Counted from the first letter of the stretch, positions 6,652 through 15,878 are shown. The stretch: DNA of 64,000 nt from Hymenobacter monticola (GCF_022811645.1 NZ_CP094534.1:4526001-4590000); one strand, 5' to 3'. Notes: generated by a model from the sequence alone, not told the origin. A program made the numbers and translations.

Positions 6652-9282
6652 CTACATTCCTTTCAAAGCCTGCTCCAGTGCGGCAATTTTCGTTTCGGCG
6701 TCGGCCAGCTTTTGACGCTCTTTCTCCAGCACTTCGGGCTTAGCGTTCTGGGCGAACTTCTCGTTGCCGAGCTTCTTCAGCACCGAGTCGCGGAAGCCTT
6801 GAGCGTATTCCAGGTCTTTTTCGAGGCGGGCGCGCTCGGCGGCCACGTCGATGTGGCCTTCGAGCGGGATGAAGAACTCGCTGCCGCCCAGCACGAAGCT
6901 CACCGAAGCGGCGGGGCCGGCATCGGCAAAGCTTACATCCGCGATGCTGCCCAGCTTGCGGATGATGCCGTCGTAGTCGGTCAGCAGCTGCGGCTCGTCG
7001 GTTTTGGCTACCAACGTCAGCGGCTTGTTGGGGCCGAGGTTTTTCTGGTTGCGCACGGCGCGGATGCCGGCCACAATGGCCAGCGCCTTGTCCATGTTGG
7101 CCAGAGTTTCGGCGCTGTTGGCCGGGGCGGTGGCGCGGGGCCAGGCGGCCACGGTCACGTACTCGCGGGGGCCGCGCTCGGCGAGCTCGTGCCACAGCTC
7201 TTCGGTGATGAAGGGCATGAATGGATGCAGCAGCTTGAGCAGTGTTTCGAGAAAGCCGACGGTGTGGCGCAACGTCTCGGCGTCGATGGGGTGCTGGTAG
7301 GCGGGCTTCACCATTTCGAGGTACTGCGCGCAGAAGTCGTCCCAGGTCAGCTTGTAGATGGTCATCAGCGCATCCGACATCCGGAACTTCTCGAAATGGT
7401 CGTCCATTTCCACGATGGCAGCCTGCAGCTTGGCATTAAACCAAGTCACGGCGGTAGAATTCACGAAGGGCAGCGACGCGTCTGGCTCCCAGCCTTTCAC
7501 CAGGCGGAAGGCGTTCCAGAGCTTGTTGGAGAAGTTGCGGCCCTGCTCCACCAGCTTCACGTCGTAGAGCAGGTCGTTGCCGGCCGGGGCCGAGAACAGC
7601 ATGCCGGTGCGCACGCCGTCGGCGCCGTACTGGGCAATGAGGTCGAGCGGGTCGGGCGAGTTGCCGAGCTGCTTGCTCATCTTGCGGCCCTGCGAGTCGC
7701 GCACGATGCCGGTGAGGTACACGTTTTTGAACGGCACCTCCTGGCGGTATTCCAGGCCGGCCATAATCATGCGGGCCACCCAGAAAAACAGGATATCCGG
7801 CCCCGTCACCAGGTCGTTGGTGGGGTAGAAATAGTTGATGTCGGCGTTGTCCGGGTCCTTGAAGCCGTCGAACACCGAAATGGGCCACAGCCACGACGAA
7901 AACCAGGTATCGAGCACGTCCTCGTCCTGGCGCAGGTCGCTGGCTTGCAGGTCGGCGTTGCCACTCTGCGCACGGGCTTTTTCCAACGCACTCTCGGCGG
8001 TGAGGGCCACCACGAAAGTGCCGTCGGGCAGGTAGTAGGCCGGAATCTGCTGGCCCCACCAGAGCTGGCGCGAGATGCACCAATCCCGCACGTTTTCCAT
8101 CCACACCCGGTAGGTGTTCTTGAACTTGGCCGGGTGCAGCTTCACGGTGTCGTTTTCCACCACTTCCAGCGCCGGCTTGGCCATGTGCTCCATTTTCAGG
8201 AACCACTGCATCGAGAGCTTGGGCTCAATAACGGCCTTGGTGCGCTCCGACGTCTGCACGATGCTGGCGTACTCCTCCACTTTCTGGAGCAGGCCGGCCT
8301 CCTGCAAGTCCTTGGCAATCTGCTTGCGCACGGCAAATCGGTCCTGCCCCACGTAGAGCACGGCCTTCTCGTTCAGGGTGCCGTTGTCGGCCAGAATGTC
8401 GATAACCGGCAGGTTGTGCTTCACGCCGAGCTCGTAGTCGTTTAGGTCGTGGGCCGGCGTCACTTTCAGCGCCCCCGTGCCGAAATCCATCGACACATAC
8501 TCGTCGAAAATCACCGGAATTTCGCGGCCCAGCAGCGGAATCCGCACCTTGGCACCGGCCAGGTGGGTAAAGCGCGGGTCGTTGGGGTTCACGGCCACGG
8601 CCACGTCGGCCATGATGGTTTCGGGCCGCGAGGTGGCCACAGTCAGAAACTGGCCCTCCTGCCCTACGATGGCGTAGTTCAGGTAGTACATCTTAGCCTG
8701 CACATCCTTGGCAATCACCTCCTCGTCGGAGATGGCCGTGCGGCCTTCGGGGTCCCAGTTCACCATGCGGATGCCGCGGTAAATCAGGCCCTTGTTATAC
8801 AAATCAACGAACACGCGGAGCACGGCCTCGGTCAACTCCGGCTCCATGGTGAAGCGGGTGCGGTCCCAGTCGCAGGAAGCACCCAGCTGCTTGAGCTGCT
8901 CCAGGATGATGCCGCCGTACTTGTCTTTCCAGGCAAAGGCGTGGTCAAGAAATTGCTCGCGGGTGAGGTCCGTCTTGCTGATGCCCTGCTCCTTGAGCAA
9001 GGCCACTACCTTGGCCTCGGTGGCAATGCTGGCGTGGTCGGTGCCGGGCACCCAGCAGGCCTCCTTGCCCTGCATACGGGCGCGGCGCACCAGCACGTCC
9101 TGAATGGTGTTGTTGAGCATGTGCCCCATGTGGAGCACGCCCGTCACGTTGGGCGGCGGGATGACTACGGTGTAGGGCGTCTTTTTGGGGTTGGCTTTGG
9201 CCTTGAAGAAGCCTTGCTCCTGCCAGCGCTGGTACCATTTGGCTTCAACGTCGGTGGGCGAATAGGTGGTGGCGAGGGACAT
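6652..9282 (-). CDS. valS: Valyl-tRNA synthetase
   Basis: This encodes 876 residues, normal for a Bacteroidota ValRS. This class I synthetase charges tRNA-Val. The HIGH-type motif is HMGH at 51-54 within PPPNVTGVLHMGHM. The editing (CP1) domain holds TSRPETIMADVAVAVNP, the KMSKS loop is GRKMSKQLGNSPDP at about residue 535, and the tRNA-binding anticodon domain follows. The last ~70 residues form the Val-specific C-terminal coiled coil (RARLEKDLEYAQGF, then KPEVLEKERQKL). A TATTTTTG box lies 25 nt before the ATG. Confidence 0.97.
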   Translation of the reverse strand: MSLATTYSPTDVEAKWYQRWQEQGFFKAKANPKKTPYTVVIPPPNVTGVLHMGHMLNNTIQDVLVRRARMQGKEACWVPGTDHASIATEAKVVALLKEQGISKTDLTREQFLDHAFAWKDKYGGIILEQLKQLGASCDWDRTRFTMEPELTEAVLRVFVDLYNKGLIYRGIRMVNWDPEGRTAISDEEVIAKDVQAKMYYLNYAIVGQEGQFLTVATSRPETIMADVAVAVNPNDPRFTHLAGAKVRIPLLGREIPVIFDEYVSMDFGTGALKVTPAHDLNDYELGVKHNLPVIDILADNGTLNEKAVLYVGQDRFAVRKQIAKDLQEAGLLQKVEEYASIVQTSERTKAVIEPKLSMQWFLKMEHMAKPALEVVENDTVKLHPAKFKNTYRVWMENVRDWCISRQLWWGQQIPAYYLPDGTFVVALTAESALEKARAQSGNADLQASDLRQDEDVLDTWFSSWLWPISVFDGFKDPDNADINYFYPTNDLVTGPDILFFWVARMIMAGLEYRQEVPFKNVYLTGIVRDSQGRKMSKQLGNSPDPLDLIAQYGADGVRTGMLFSAPAGNDLLYDVKLVEQGRNFSNKLWNAFRLVKGWEPDASLPFVNSTAVTWFNAKLQAAIVEMDDHFEKFRMSDALMTIYKLTWDDFCAQYLEMVKPAYQHPIDAETLRHTVGFLETLLKLLHPFMPFITEELWHELAERGPREYVTVAAWPRATAPANSAETLANMDKALAIVAGIRAVRNQKNLGPNKPLTLVAKTDEPQLLTDYDGIIRKLGSIADVSFADAGPAASVSFVLGGSEFFIPLEGHIDVAAERARLEKDLEYAQGFRDSVLKKLGNEKFAQNAKPEVLEKERQKLADAETKIAALEQALKGM

Positions 9283-9307
9283 GGGAAAATGTAAGAAGCA
9301 GAAAGGG

Positions 9308-9341
9308 CAAAAATAGGCACTGGAAAAGCAGGCGAAAGCAA
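9308..9341 (-). promoter_or_regulatory. Promoter of valS
   Basis: The minus strand reads TATTTTTG (9308-9315), matching TAnnTTTG, with a TTG at 9339-9341 after a 23-nt spacer, at the long end of the accepted range. The box ends 25 nt before the valS start. Confidence 0.45.
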
Positions 9342-9530
9342 CGCCCTTCCACTACCCTTTGGAAGTCCGACCTGGAACCGCCATTTTCGGACTTCACAAA
9401 AAATTCATGGTGCCGCCCTCTGTGTCAATACCCTATCTGCCTTCAATGTTGACTATGTGGTGAAATGCCTTGCCAAAACGCGGGTATACTCAGCCGAAAC
9501 GGGCTATTATTGCTTTTAATGGCTCTTTAA

Positions 9531-9560
9531 TTTGAGGCATGCCTTCGGCGTTTACCTTTG
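9531..9560 (+). promoter_or_regulatory. Promoter of the nitrilase-family gene
   Basis: TTTG at 9531-9534 and TACCTTTG at 9553-9560 are 18 nt apart, close to the Bacteroidota sigma consensus TTTG-N19-TAnnTTTG. The expected transcription start is about 80 nt before the ATG at 9647. Confidence 0.6.
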
Positions 9561-9646
9561 ATTGGCGACCATGAAAAGGCTTCGGAGTTTAATCTCCGGG
9601 TTGTAACTTACTTCATATTTCGTCCGCTTTTTCTCCTTTTAAGTTA

Positions 9647-10564
9647 ATGGCCGCGCTTTTCTCGTTTCGCAAATCGGTTCCCGCCGCAGCAGCTCCGCCC
9701 CAGGAGGTGCCGGCCCCGCTGGGCACTATTCGCGTGGGCATGGGGCAGCTGCTGGTGGAGGGAGGCGAGCCCGCCCGCAACCTGGCCCGCGCTGTGGAGC
9801 AAATTGCCCAGGCCGCCGCGCAAAAGTGCGACTTGGTGCTACTGCCCGAAACCCTCGACTTTGCCTGGACGCACCCCAGCGCCCTCTACGAAGCCCAGCC
9901 CATTCCGGGCCCCTTCAGCGACATGCTGTGCCAAGCCGCAGCCAAGCACCGCCTCTACGTGTGCGCCGGCCTCACCGAGCGCGCCGCCGACGGCCGCAAC
10001 TACAACGCCGCCATCCTCATCGACCCACAGGGCGAAATTGTTGTCAAATACCACAAAATCAATCTTCTGTCCGTAGAGCAACCTTTCTACGCTGTGGGCC
10101 AGACGTTGAACGTGGTGGACACGCCCCTGGGCAAAATTGGCGTGAACGTGTGCGCCGACAACTACCTCGACGGGCTGCCCATCGGCCACACCCTGGCCCG
10201 CATGGGCGCCGAGTTTATCATCGCGCCAGCCTCGTGGACGGTGGATTACTCCATCACGGAGGAAAACGACCCCTACCAGGAAAAATGGGTGAAACCCTTT
10301 TCCATCCTGGCCAAGCTCTACAACGTGGTGGTGGTCAGCACCACCTCGGTGGGCTACATCGTGGGCGGGCCCTACGAGGGCAAGAAAAGCGTGGGCTGTT
10401 CGCTGGCCGTCGATGCGCACGGGGTGCAGGCCCAGGGCACCTTCAATGAGTTTGCCGGCGAGCTGGTGGTGGCCGACCTCCACCGCCCCCACCGCCCCGA
10501 ACGCGGCACCGACATCGGCCTGATGCTGCAGCGCAAGGGCTACCGTTTCGACCAGTTGCCTTAG
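9647..10564 (+). CDS. Carbon-nitrogen hydrolase (nitrilase superfamily)
   Basis: This encodes 305 residues. After an N-terminal extension of about 25 residues rich in Ala and Pro, the nitrilase fold runs to the end with an intact catalytic triad: Glu68 in LLPETLDF, Lys137 in KYHKINLL and Cys169 in VNVCADNYLD. Family members hydrolyse amides or nitriles or act as glutaminase domains. The substrate cannot be named from sequence. The next gene encodes a PP-loop sugar amidotransferase that needs an ammonia source. By analogy with the nitrilase-type glutaminase of NAD synthetase, this protein may supply it, which is inference. It has no signal peptide, so it is cytoplasmic. Confidence 0.8.
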   Translation: MAALFSFRKSVPAAAAPPQEVPAPLGTIRVGMGQLLVEGGEPARNLARAVEQIAQAAAQKCDLVLLPETLDFAWTHPSALYEAQPIPGPFSDMLCQAAAKHRLYVCAGLTERAADGRNYNAAILIDPQGEIVVKYHKINLLSVEQPFYAVGQTLNVVDTPLGKIGVNVCADNYLDGLPIGHTLARMGAEFIIAPASWTVDYSITEENDPYQEKWVKPFSILAKLYNVVVVSTTSVGYIVGGPYEGKKSVGCSLAVDAHGVQAQGTFNEFAGELVVADLHRPHRPERGTDIGLMLQRKGYRFDQLP

Positions 10565-10700
10565 TTTTTGCGTATCAGCCCCGCCTGCCGTTTTATCGCT
10601 CTTCCTCCTGTTTCTATCGCACCTCCCCGCGCTTCCCTTTTGCTTTTAGCGGATGCTACCCACCCACCTTCCGTAGCTCCCACCTTTAGCCTCCTTCCCT

Positions 10701-11909
10701 TTGCTTACACAAGTACATCCTGCCGAAGACCCCGTTTTGGCCTCGCAACCGCATGACCACCAACGGTGCACGCGCTGCGTGATGGATACCACCGTGCCCG
10801 GCATCACCTTCAACGAAGCGGGAACCTGTTCGTTCTGCGACGTGCACGACCGCATGGAGCAGGCCTTCCCGACGGGTGAGGCCGGCCTGAAAACCGTACA
10901 TCGGCTGGCCGACGAGATGCGCCGTGCCGGCCGCGGCCGGCGCTACGATTGCGTGCTGGGCGTAAGCGGTGGCCGCGACAGCTCCTACACCCTGTGGTAC
11001 TGCGTCACGCAGCTCAAGCTGCGCCCGCTGGCCGTGCACTTCAACGACGGCTTTGGCAACCCCGTGGCCGGCGAAAACATGGTGCGCGCCTGCCAGCGCC
11101 TGGGTGTGGAGCTGCGCACCATCACCTCGGACTGGCGCGAGTCGAAAGACCTGAAAATTGCGTTCCTGAAGGCCTCCGTGCCCGACATGGAGGAAGGTAC
11201 CGACCTGGGCATCGCCACGGCCCTCTACGGCGTGGCGGCCAAGGAAGGCGTGCAGCACTTGGTTATCGGCCAGTCGTTTCGCACCGAAGGCATTGCGCCG
11301 CTGAGCTGGAATTTTCTGGACGGCCGCTACCTGCGCGCCGTGCACAAGCAGTTCGGCACCGTGCCCCTGCGCCCTTGGAAGCCGGCCGACCCGGGCTTTA
11401 ATCTGGGCGTGAAGGAAATGTTTTACTACGCCTTCCTGCGCCGCATTAAAACCGTGACGCTGCTCTACCACCTCGACTACGTGCGCACGGAGGTGGACGA
11501 GCTGCTGGTGCGCGAGCTGGCCTGGAAAAGCCCCGGCGCCCACTACGCCGACGACCTCTACCAAAGCCTCATCTACTACCTCAACCGCGTCAAGTTCAAC
11601 ATCGACCGGCGGCTGTTCAACTACTCGGCGCTGGTGCGCTCTGGGCAAATGAGCCGCGAAGTGGCCCTGGACCGCATCTCGCGCATCAATTCCATTGAGG
11701 ATGAAACGGTTATATCTTTGTGCATCAAGCGCTTGGGGCTTAGCCGAGCTGAATTTGACCAGATTGTGGCGGCGCCGCCGAAGACCTTTCACGACTACCC
11801 GAACAGCTACGCCCTGCTTCGCTTGTTCCGTTGGCCCATCAAGCTGATGAGCCGGCTCAACCTGATTCCGGAATCGGCCTACGACAAGTATTTCAACTGC
11901 GGAACCTAA
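10701..11909 (+). CDS. N-acetyl sugar amidotransferase (WbpG/PseA-like)
   Basis: This encodes 402 residues. There is a zinc-ribbon-like start with two CxxC pairs (Cys23/Cys26 in CTRC, Cys43/Cys46 in CSFC) and then an ATP-PP loop, SGGRDSS at 89-95. The middle contains GTDLG and IGQSFRTEGIAP, and the family-typical RPWKP and KEMFYYAF segments follow. Such enzymes convert the N-acetyl group of a UDP- or CMP-linked sugar to an acetamidino group for surface glycans, usually with HisH/HisF-like partners for ammonia. None is seen here; instead a nitrilase-superfamily gene lies upstream. The start is a TTG at 10701, since no ATG precedes the zinc ribbon in frame. The 136-nt upstream gap is C/T-rich. 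Confidence 0.8.
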   Translation: MLTQVHPAEDPVLASQPHDHQRCTRCVMDTTVPGITFNEAGTCSFCDVHDRMEQAFPTGEAGLKTVHRLADEMRRAGRGRRYDCVLGVSGGRDSSYTLWYCVTQLKLRPLAVHFNDGFGNPVAGENMVRACQRLGVELRTITSDWRESKDLKIAFLKASVPDMEEGTDLGIATALYGVAAKEGVQHLVIGQSFRTEGIAPLSWNFLDGRYLRAVHKQFGTVPLRPWKPADPGFNLGVKEMFYYAFLRRIKTVTLLYHLDYVRTEVDELLVRELAWKSPGAHYADDLYQSLIYYLNRVKFNIDRRLFNYSALVRSGQMSREVALDRISRINSIEDETVISLCIKRLGLSRAEFDQIVAAPPKTFHDYPNSYALLRLFRWPIKLMSRLNLIPESAYDKYFNCGT

Positions 11910-11999
11910 GGGCGGCAAGGAGCTGAGCTACCGAAAACAAAAGCGCAAAAAGGGCCCTGAGCTAGGCTTCAGGTTAGATTTTTGCAGCAAAATTGTGGC

Positions 12000-12037
12000 T
12001 TGACGTCAACCGAAAAAGTGCGGCTGACGTATCTTCG
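12000..12037 (+). promoter_or_regulatory. Possible promoter region of the Asp-rich protein gene with a TTGACGTCAA palindrome
   Basis: A perfect 10-bp palindrome, TTGACGTCAA, at 12000-12009 is followed by a TATCTTCG box (one mismatch to TAnnTTTG) at 12030-12037, 51 nt before the ATG. The palindrome could be an operator. This is weak evidence. Confidence 0.3.
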
Positions 12038-12088
12038 CCGCCACTGTTTCGGCACCATTTCTCACCTCACCCTCTTCCCGCCCCGGCC

Positions 12089-12448
12089 ATGATAGATGAC
12101 GACGACCTGGACGACGACTTGCTCGACGACGACGATACCCTGGACTCCTATGCCAAAAAAGGCGGCGCCGCTGCCCTTGGCAACACCGAAGACCGCCTCT
12201 CGGCCAAATATGCCGACTACCTGATGTGGACCGACACGGGCTCCTCGCACGACGAAGCCCTGGATTTGGCCAACATGACGGAAGAGGAATTTGTTGAAGC
12301 CGAACGGGCCGAAAACTCCGACCGCGGCGGCTTCACCAGCCTCGACGATGACGATGATGACGATTTTGGCGACGAAGATGACGAGGACGAAGGCTACAGC
12401 AGCGGCCGTGGCGGCCGGCGCAGCAGCTTCGAAGACGACGACTACTAG
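12089..12448 (+). CDS. Asp/Glu-rich acidic protein of unknown function
   Basis: This encodes 119 residues. The ATG at 12089 is chosen because the protein character changes sharply there: an Asp-rich start (MIDDDDLDDDLLDDDDTLD), a central ordinary segment of about 60 residues (TEDRLSAKYADYLMWTDTG, then ALDLANMTEEEFVEAE), a second Asp-rich run and a Gly/Arg/Ser tail. The acidic ends are probably disordered. The central block looks like a short helical domain and is the part to search with. No family is recognised. A terminator follows. Confidence 0.6.
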   Translation: MIDDDDLDDDLLDDDDTLDSYAKKGGAAALGNTEDRLSAKYADYLMWTDTGSSHDEALDLANMTEEEFVEAERAENSDRGGFTSLDDDDDDDFGDEDDEDEGYSSGRGGRRSSFEDDDY

Positions 12449-12521
12449 ACCCTTGGTGCTCGGTGTCAGGTATTGGGGCTCCAGTAGCCAGACACCAAAC
12501 CATCCCTCTTAAACACATAAC

Positions 12522-12558
12522 AAGGCCCCGTCTGGAAATTCCAGACGGGGCCTTTTTT
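12522..12558 (+). terminator. Terminator after the acidic protein gene
   Basis: A 14-bp perfect stem (12522-12535 with 12541-12554) and a 5-nt loop are followed by TTTT. Confidence 0.8.
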
Positions 12559-12602
12559 GCGATATAGTCAACTGATAATTAGCAAACAAGGCCATGCAGC
12601 CT

Positions 12603-13463
12603 CTACTTCCGGCCGAACACCGATTTCAGGATGTCGCTGGTGCGGGCGGCGGGGTTTTTGCGGATTTTGGCTTCCTCGTTGGCCAGCAGGATGAACAGAC
12701 CATCTACCGCTTTTTGGGTGGTGTAGTCGGCCAGGCTGAGGGTGACGGGCTGCTGCAGCGGGATTTTGTTATAGGTGTTGGTGATGGTGGCGTAAGCCCG
12801 GCCGGCGCCCACTTGGTCGATGGCAGCCTCGATGTCGGGGTGGAAGGCCGACACGAGCTGCGCTTGCGTCGACTTGCGCAGGAACTGCGTGGCGGCGTCG
12901 GTTTGGCTGCTCGTCACCAGCGACAGGGCGTCGGTGAAGCTCATGTTCGACAGGGCATTCAGGAAAATGTCCTTGGCTTTAGGTGCGGCGGCCTCGGCGG
13001 CGCGGTTGAGCTGGGTTTCGAACGTTTCAAACAGCTTGGTCATGCCGGGCAGGCGGCCAATGGTGCCCTTCACCAGGTCGAGGTCGGGCGGCGTGGGGAT
13101 GTGGATGTCGTCGTTGGCATTGAAGCCGTCGGGCTCCGAAGCAAACTGCACCGCCTTGATAATGCCTTTGTTGAGCGCCTCCTTCACGCCGGCGCTGGCT
13201 TGTGCTTCGGTGAGGGGGGCTGGGGCCGGAGTAGCGGCGGCCGCAGCCGCAGCGGCTTTGGCGGCCGCGGCCTTATCGGCGGCGGCTTTGGCAGCGGCTG
13301 TTTTGGCGGCTGCTGCTTTGGCCGCAGCGGCTTTTTGGGCGGCGGTCTGGGTGGTTTTGGTGGTCGTGGTTTTTTTGGTAGTGGTTTTGGTCTGAGCCTG
13401 GGCGGCGGGAGCTGCGGCCAGCAGGCCAACTACCAGCAAAGGACCGGCAATGCGCGTAAACAT
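12603..13463 (-). CDS. DUF4197 family periplasmic protein with a long Lys/Ala/Thr-rich linker
   Basis: This encodes 286 residues. A signal peptide (about 1-23, ending AAQAQ) is followed by a low-complexity stretch of about 60 residues made of Thr/Lys and then Ala/Lys repeats. The DUF4197 domain then runs from about 84 to the end: ALNKGIIKAVQFAS, LPGMTKLFETFE, ALSNMSFTDAL and the terminal TSDILKSVFG. The domain's function is unknown; family members are small exported proteins of Gram-negative bacteria. The Ala/Lys linker is unusual for the family and may be a repeat expansion or a wall-binding basic segment. Cytoplasmic location is unlikely. Confidence 0.8.
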   Translation of the reverse strand: MFTRIAGPLLVVGLLAAAPAAQAQTKTTTKKTTTTKTTQTAAQKAAAAKAAAAKTAAAKAAADKAAAAKAAAAAAAATPAPAPLTEAQASAGVKEALNKGIIKAVQFASEPDGFNANDDIHIPTPPDLDLVKGTIGRLPGMTKLFETFETQLNRAAEAAAPKAKDIFLNALSNMSFTDALSLVTSSQTDAATQFLRKSTQAQLVSAFHPDIEAAIDQVGAGRAYATITNTYNKIPLQQPVTLSLADYTTQKAVDGLFILLANEEAKIRKNPAARTSDILKSVFGRK

Positions 13464-13575
13464 GGAATAAACTGACGCGGCGGGAAAACCAGAACGCCCC
13501 TATGGCTGTCCTTGGGCCGTCGCTTGCGCAAGTTGAAGACAATTTTGCGGCCAAACCTATTTTTTCGACAAACCC

Positions 13576-14877
13576 ATGCCCGCCCCCACCCCTATTTCCG
13601 CCTTTTCAGCCGCTCCCATCACGCCCGCCGCGCCGCCCGATGTCGAGATTATGACCATTGGCGACGAGCTGCTTTACGGACAAGTGGTGGACACCAACTC
13701 GGCCTTTATGGGCCAGGAGCTGGGCAAAATAGGTTTGCGGGTGCGGCAGATTTCGTCGGTGTCGGACCGGGCCGATGAAATCGTGGCCGCCCTCGACCAG
13801 GCCCGGCAGCGGGCCCAGGTGGTACTCATCACCGGCGGCCTCGGCCCTACCAAGGACGACCTCACCAAGCACGTGCTGGCGCGCTACTTTGGCACCGAGC
13901 TGGTGATGCACGAACCCACGCTGCATCACGTGGAAGAAATTTTCAAGCGCTTCCAGCGGCCCATGCTCGACGTGAACCGCCAGCAGGCGCTGGTGCCCGC
14001 CAACTGCGAGGTGCTGCACAACGCCGTGGGCACCGCGCCCGGCATGTGGTTCGAGGACCAGGGCACCATCTTCGTGAGCATGCCCGGCGTGCCCTTCGAA
14101 ATGAAGCGCCTGATGACCGACCACGTGCTGCCGCGCCTGCAAAGCCAGTTTCACATCGCGCCCATCGAGCACGTCGTCGTCATGACGGCCGGCCTGGGCG
14201 AGAGCTTCCTGGCCAAGCAAATCGAGGATTGGGAAGACGCCTTGCCCACCAACGTGAAGCTGGCCTACCTGCCGAGCTTCGGGGCCGTGCGCCTGCGCCT
14301 CACCGGCACCGCCGACGGCCAGCCCGACCTGCGCGGCCGCATGCTGGCCCTGCTGCCGGCCCTGCGCGCGCGCATCGGCGAGTACATTTTTGCCGAGGAA
14401 GAAACCACCCTCGAAGCCGCCATCGGCCAGCTGCTGCTTGCCAAGGGCCTCACGGTGGGCACGGCCGAAAGCTGCACCGGCGGCCTGGTGGCCCAGCGCC
14501 TCACCAGCGTGCCGGGCAGCTCGGGCTACTTCCGCGGCGGCATCGTGGCCTACCACAACGACATCAAGCAGGAAGAATTGGGGGTTAAATCCGAAACGCT
14601 GGCCCAGTACGGCGCCGTGAGCGAGGCCACCGTGCGCGAAATGGCCGAAGGCGCCCGTCGCCGCCTGGGCGTGGACGTGGCCGTGGCCACGAGCGGCATC
14701 GCCGGCCCCGGCGGCGCCACCGAAACCAAGAAAGTAGGCACCGTGTGCCTGGCCTACGCCGACGCCACCCAAACCATCAGCCGCGAATACGTGCTGGACC
14801 GCGGCCGGGCCCTGAACACGGAATACGCCGCGCAGCAGGTGCTCACGCTGCTGCGGCAGCAGCTGGCGGGCGTTTAA
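13576..14877 (+). CDS. cinA: CinA-like nicotinamide-nucleotide amidohydrolase
   Basis: This encodes 433 residues with both standard domains. The N-terminal MoaB/Mog-like domain (about 22-190) contains EIMTIGDELLYGQVVDTNS and TGGLGPTKDDLTK. The C-terminal CinA/PncC domain (about 275-430) contains GTAESCTGGLVAQRLT near residue 294 and ATSGIAGPGGATETK. The enzyme recycles NMN to nicotinic acid mononucleotide and hydrolyses ADP-ribose. It is often called competence-damage protein, but nothing here links it to competence. It is transcribed away from the DUF4197 gene, with 112 nt between them. Confidence 0.93.
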   Translation: MPAPTPISAFSAAPITPAAPPDVEIMTIGDELLYGQVVDTNSAFMGQELGKIGLRVRQISSVSDRADEIVAALDQARQRAQVVLITGGLGPTKDDLTKHVLARYFGTELVMHEPTLHHVEEIFKRFQRPMLDVNRQQALVPANCEVLHNAVGTAPGMWFEDQGTIFVSMPGVPFEMKRLMTDHVLPRLQSQFHIAPIEHVVVMTAGLGESFLAKQIEDWEDALPTNVKLAYLPSFGAVRLRLTGTADGQPDLRGRMLALLPALRARIGEYIFAEEETTLEAAIGQLLLAKGLTVGTAESCTGGLVAQRLTSVPGSSGYFRGGIVAYHNDIKQEELGVKSETLAQYGAVSEATVREMAEGARRRLGVDVAVATSGIAGPGGATETKKVGTVCLAYADATQTISREYVLDRGRALNTEYAAQQVLTLLRQQLAGV

Positions 14878-15048
14878 ATCGTTTATCCTGAACAGTCACC
14901 TACAACATTTGAACGGTATATAGCATACTTAAACCACCGTTTTGCTAGACGGCTATTTACGGGGTGGCGGCTTTCCTCGCGGCGCGGTACCGTTTCGGAC
15001 CTTCGGCTACAACGGGGCGCCTTTGGCTAAACCCAGCAGGGCTAAGGG

Positions 15049-15618
15049 CTATTCCTTGGGTAGACGCTCGTACGCGCGGGCCACGTGCCAGTGCCCTTGC
15101 AAGGGGGCTAAGCCCTCGACCAGCTGTCGAAAAAAAGCCGCCCGTGCTTGGTCTTTGGTTCTGTCCAACACGTAGTTGGCGCTATTGCCCTGTTGAATCA
15201 AGTACCGACGGCCGGCCGTTTCAACCAAGGCGCTGTTGGTGGACTTCGGGTTGAGTGGGGGCATGAACCGGAGCCGGTCTTCGGCCTGCCGAACCGCCAG
15301 ACGGGGCAAGTCTAGGGCCCATAAAAAACGGAGCTGCGGGCAGGGCAAGGGCGTGGAAACGGTCGAGTCCGTTACTTGCACGACCCGCAGTTGGTTGTTT
15401 TCCGCCCAGATGAAATAGGTGATGTCCTGTTCGCGCTGGTGCGTTAGAAAAGTAACGAACCGGTCGCTCCGTCTTTCTCGCTTTAGGCTGTCTCGGAAGG
15501 AGTGTATAATCCGTTCGTCCAAATGAAAAGGAAAAGAGCGGATGTAAGGGCTTTGGCACGGCCCTTTTGTCGCACACAAAAGCAGCAACACGCTGATTAC
15601 AAGCGTCAATCGACACAT
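15049..15618 (-). CDS. Secreted protein of unknown function
   Basis: This encodes 189 residues from the ATG at 15618, which opens the signal peptide MCRLTLVISVLLLLCATKG. An in-frame ATG at 15642 adds eight residues and is also possible. The mature part has alternating hydrophobic and charged stretches (FVTFLTHQREQDITYFIWAE, then LRVVQVTDSTV) and ends in a helical QARAAFFRQLVEGL. Cys28 just after the hydrophobic stretch might act as a lipobox (KGPCQS), but the fit is poor. No family is recognised. It is convergent with cinA across 171 nt in which I see nothing else. Confidence 0.5.
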   Translation of the reverse strand: MCRLTLVISVLLLLCATKGPCQSPYIRSFPFHLDERIIHSFRDSLKRERRSDRFVTFLTHQREQDITYFIWAENNQLRVVQVTDSTVSTPLPCPQLRFLWALDLPRLAVRQAEDRLRFMPPLNPKSTNSALVETAGRRYLIQQGNSANYVLDRTKDQARAAFFRQLVEGLAPLQGHWHVARAYERLPKE

Positions 15619-15642
15619 ACTACTTTTATGGTCCTGGCGCAT

Positions 15643-15878
15643 CGGAGGCAGGTGGTATAATGTGCAGCCCCACAGGGCCTGTTGGGAACAATAGACGAGC
15701 CGGCCCTATGGAATCCGAAAGAAACGCTCGGCTTACTAAACTACCGGCAGAGAGTCAAAAGACGTGCCCCACAAGCTATTGCAACACCTGGCGAGTCCAG
15801 GAAATAAGTCTACGATTCAACGTTTACGAAACGCGCCGAGGCAATGAGTTTTGTAAACTTAGAATGGGAGCGTTACCC
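15643..15878. other. Intergenic stretch without a recognisable gene
   Basis: Together with the region to 16172 this makes about 530 nt between the secreted-protein gene and ribBA. The left half holds no credible frame, repeat or promoter box. Short open frames here lack coding character. Confidence 0.4.

Larger units (their letters stand above)
9283..9646. other. Divergent intergenic region between valS and the nitrilase-family gene
   Basis: This 364-nt gap carries a valS promoter on its left and a promoter for the plus-strand gene on its right. A small hairpin (CGGAG, then CTCCG) sits in the plus-strand leader at about 9584-9599. No coding frame was seen in the middle. Confidence 0.5.

Noticed and set aside
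6646..8445. A 599-codon open frame on the plus strand opposite valS
   Set aside because: It lies entirely antisense to a clearly identified synthetase gene, is rich in His, Gly, Val and Gln in the pattern produced by reading a GC-rich gene backwards, and has no recognisable domain.
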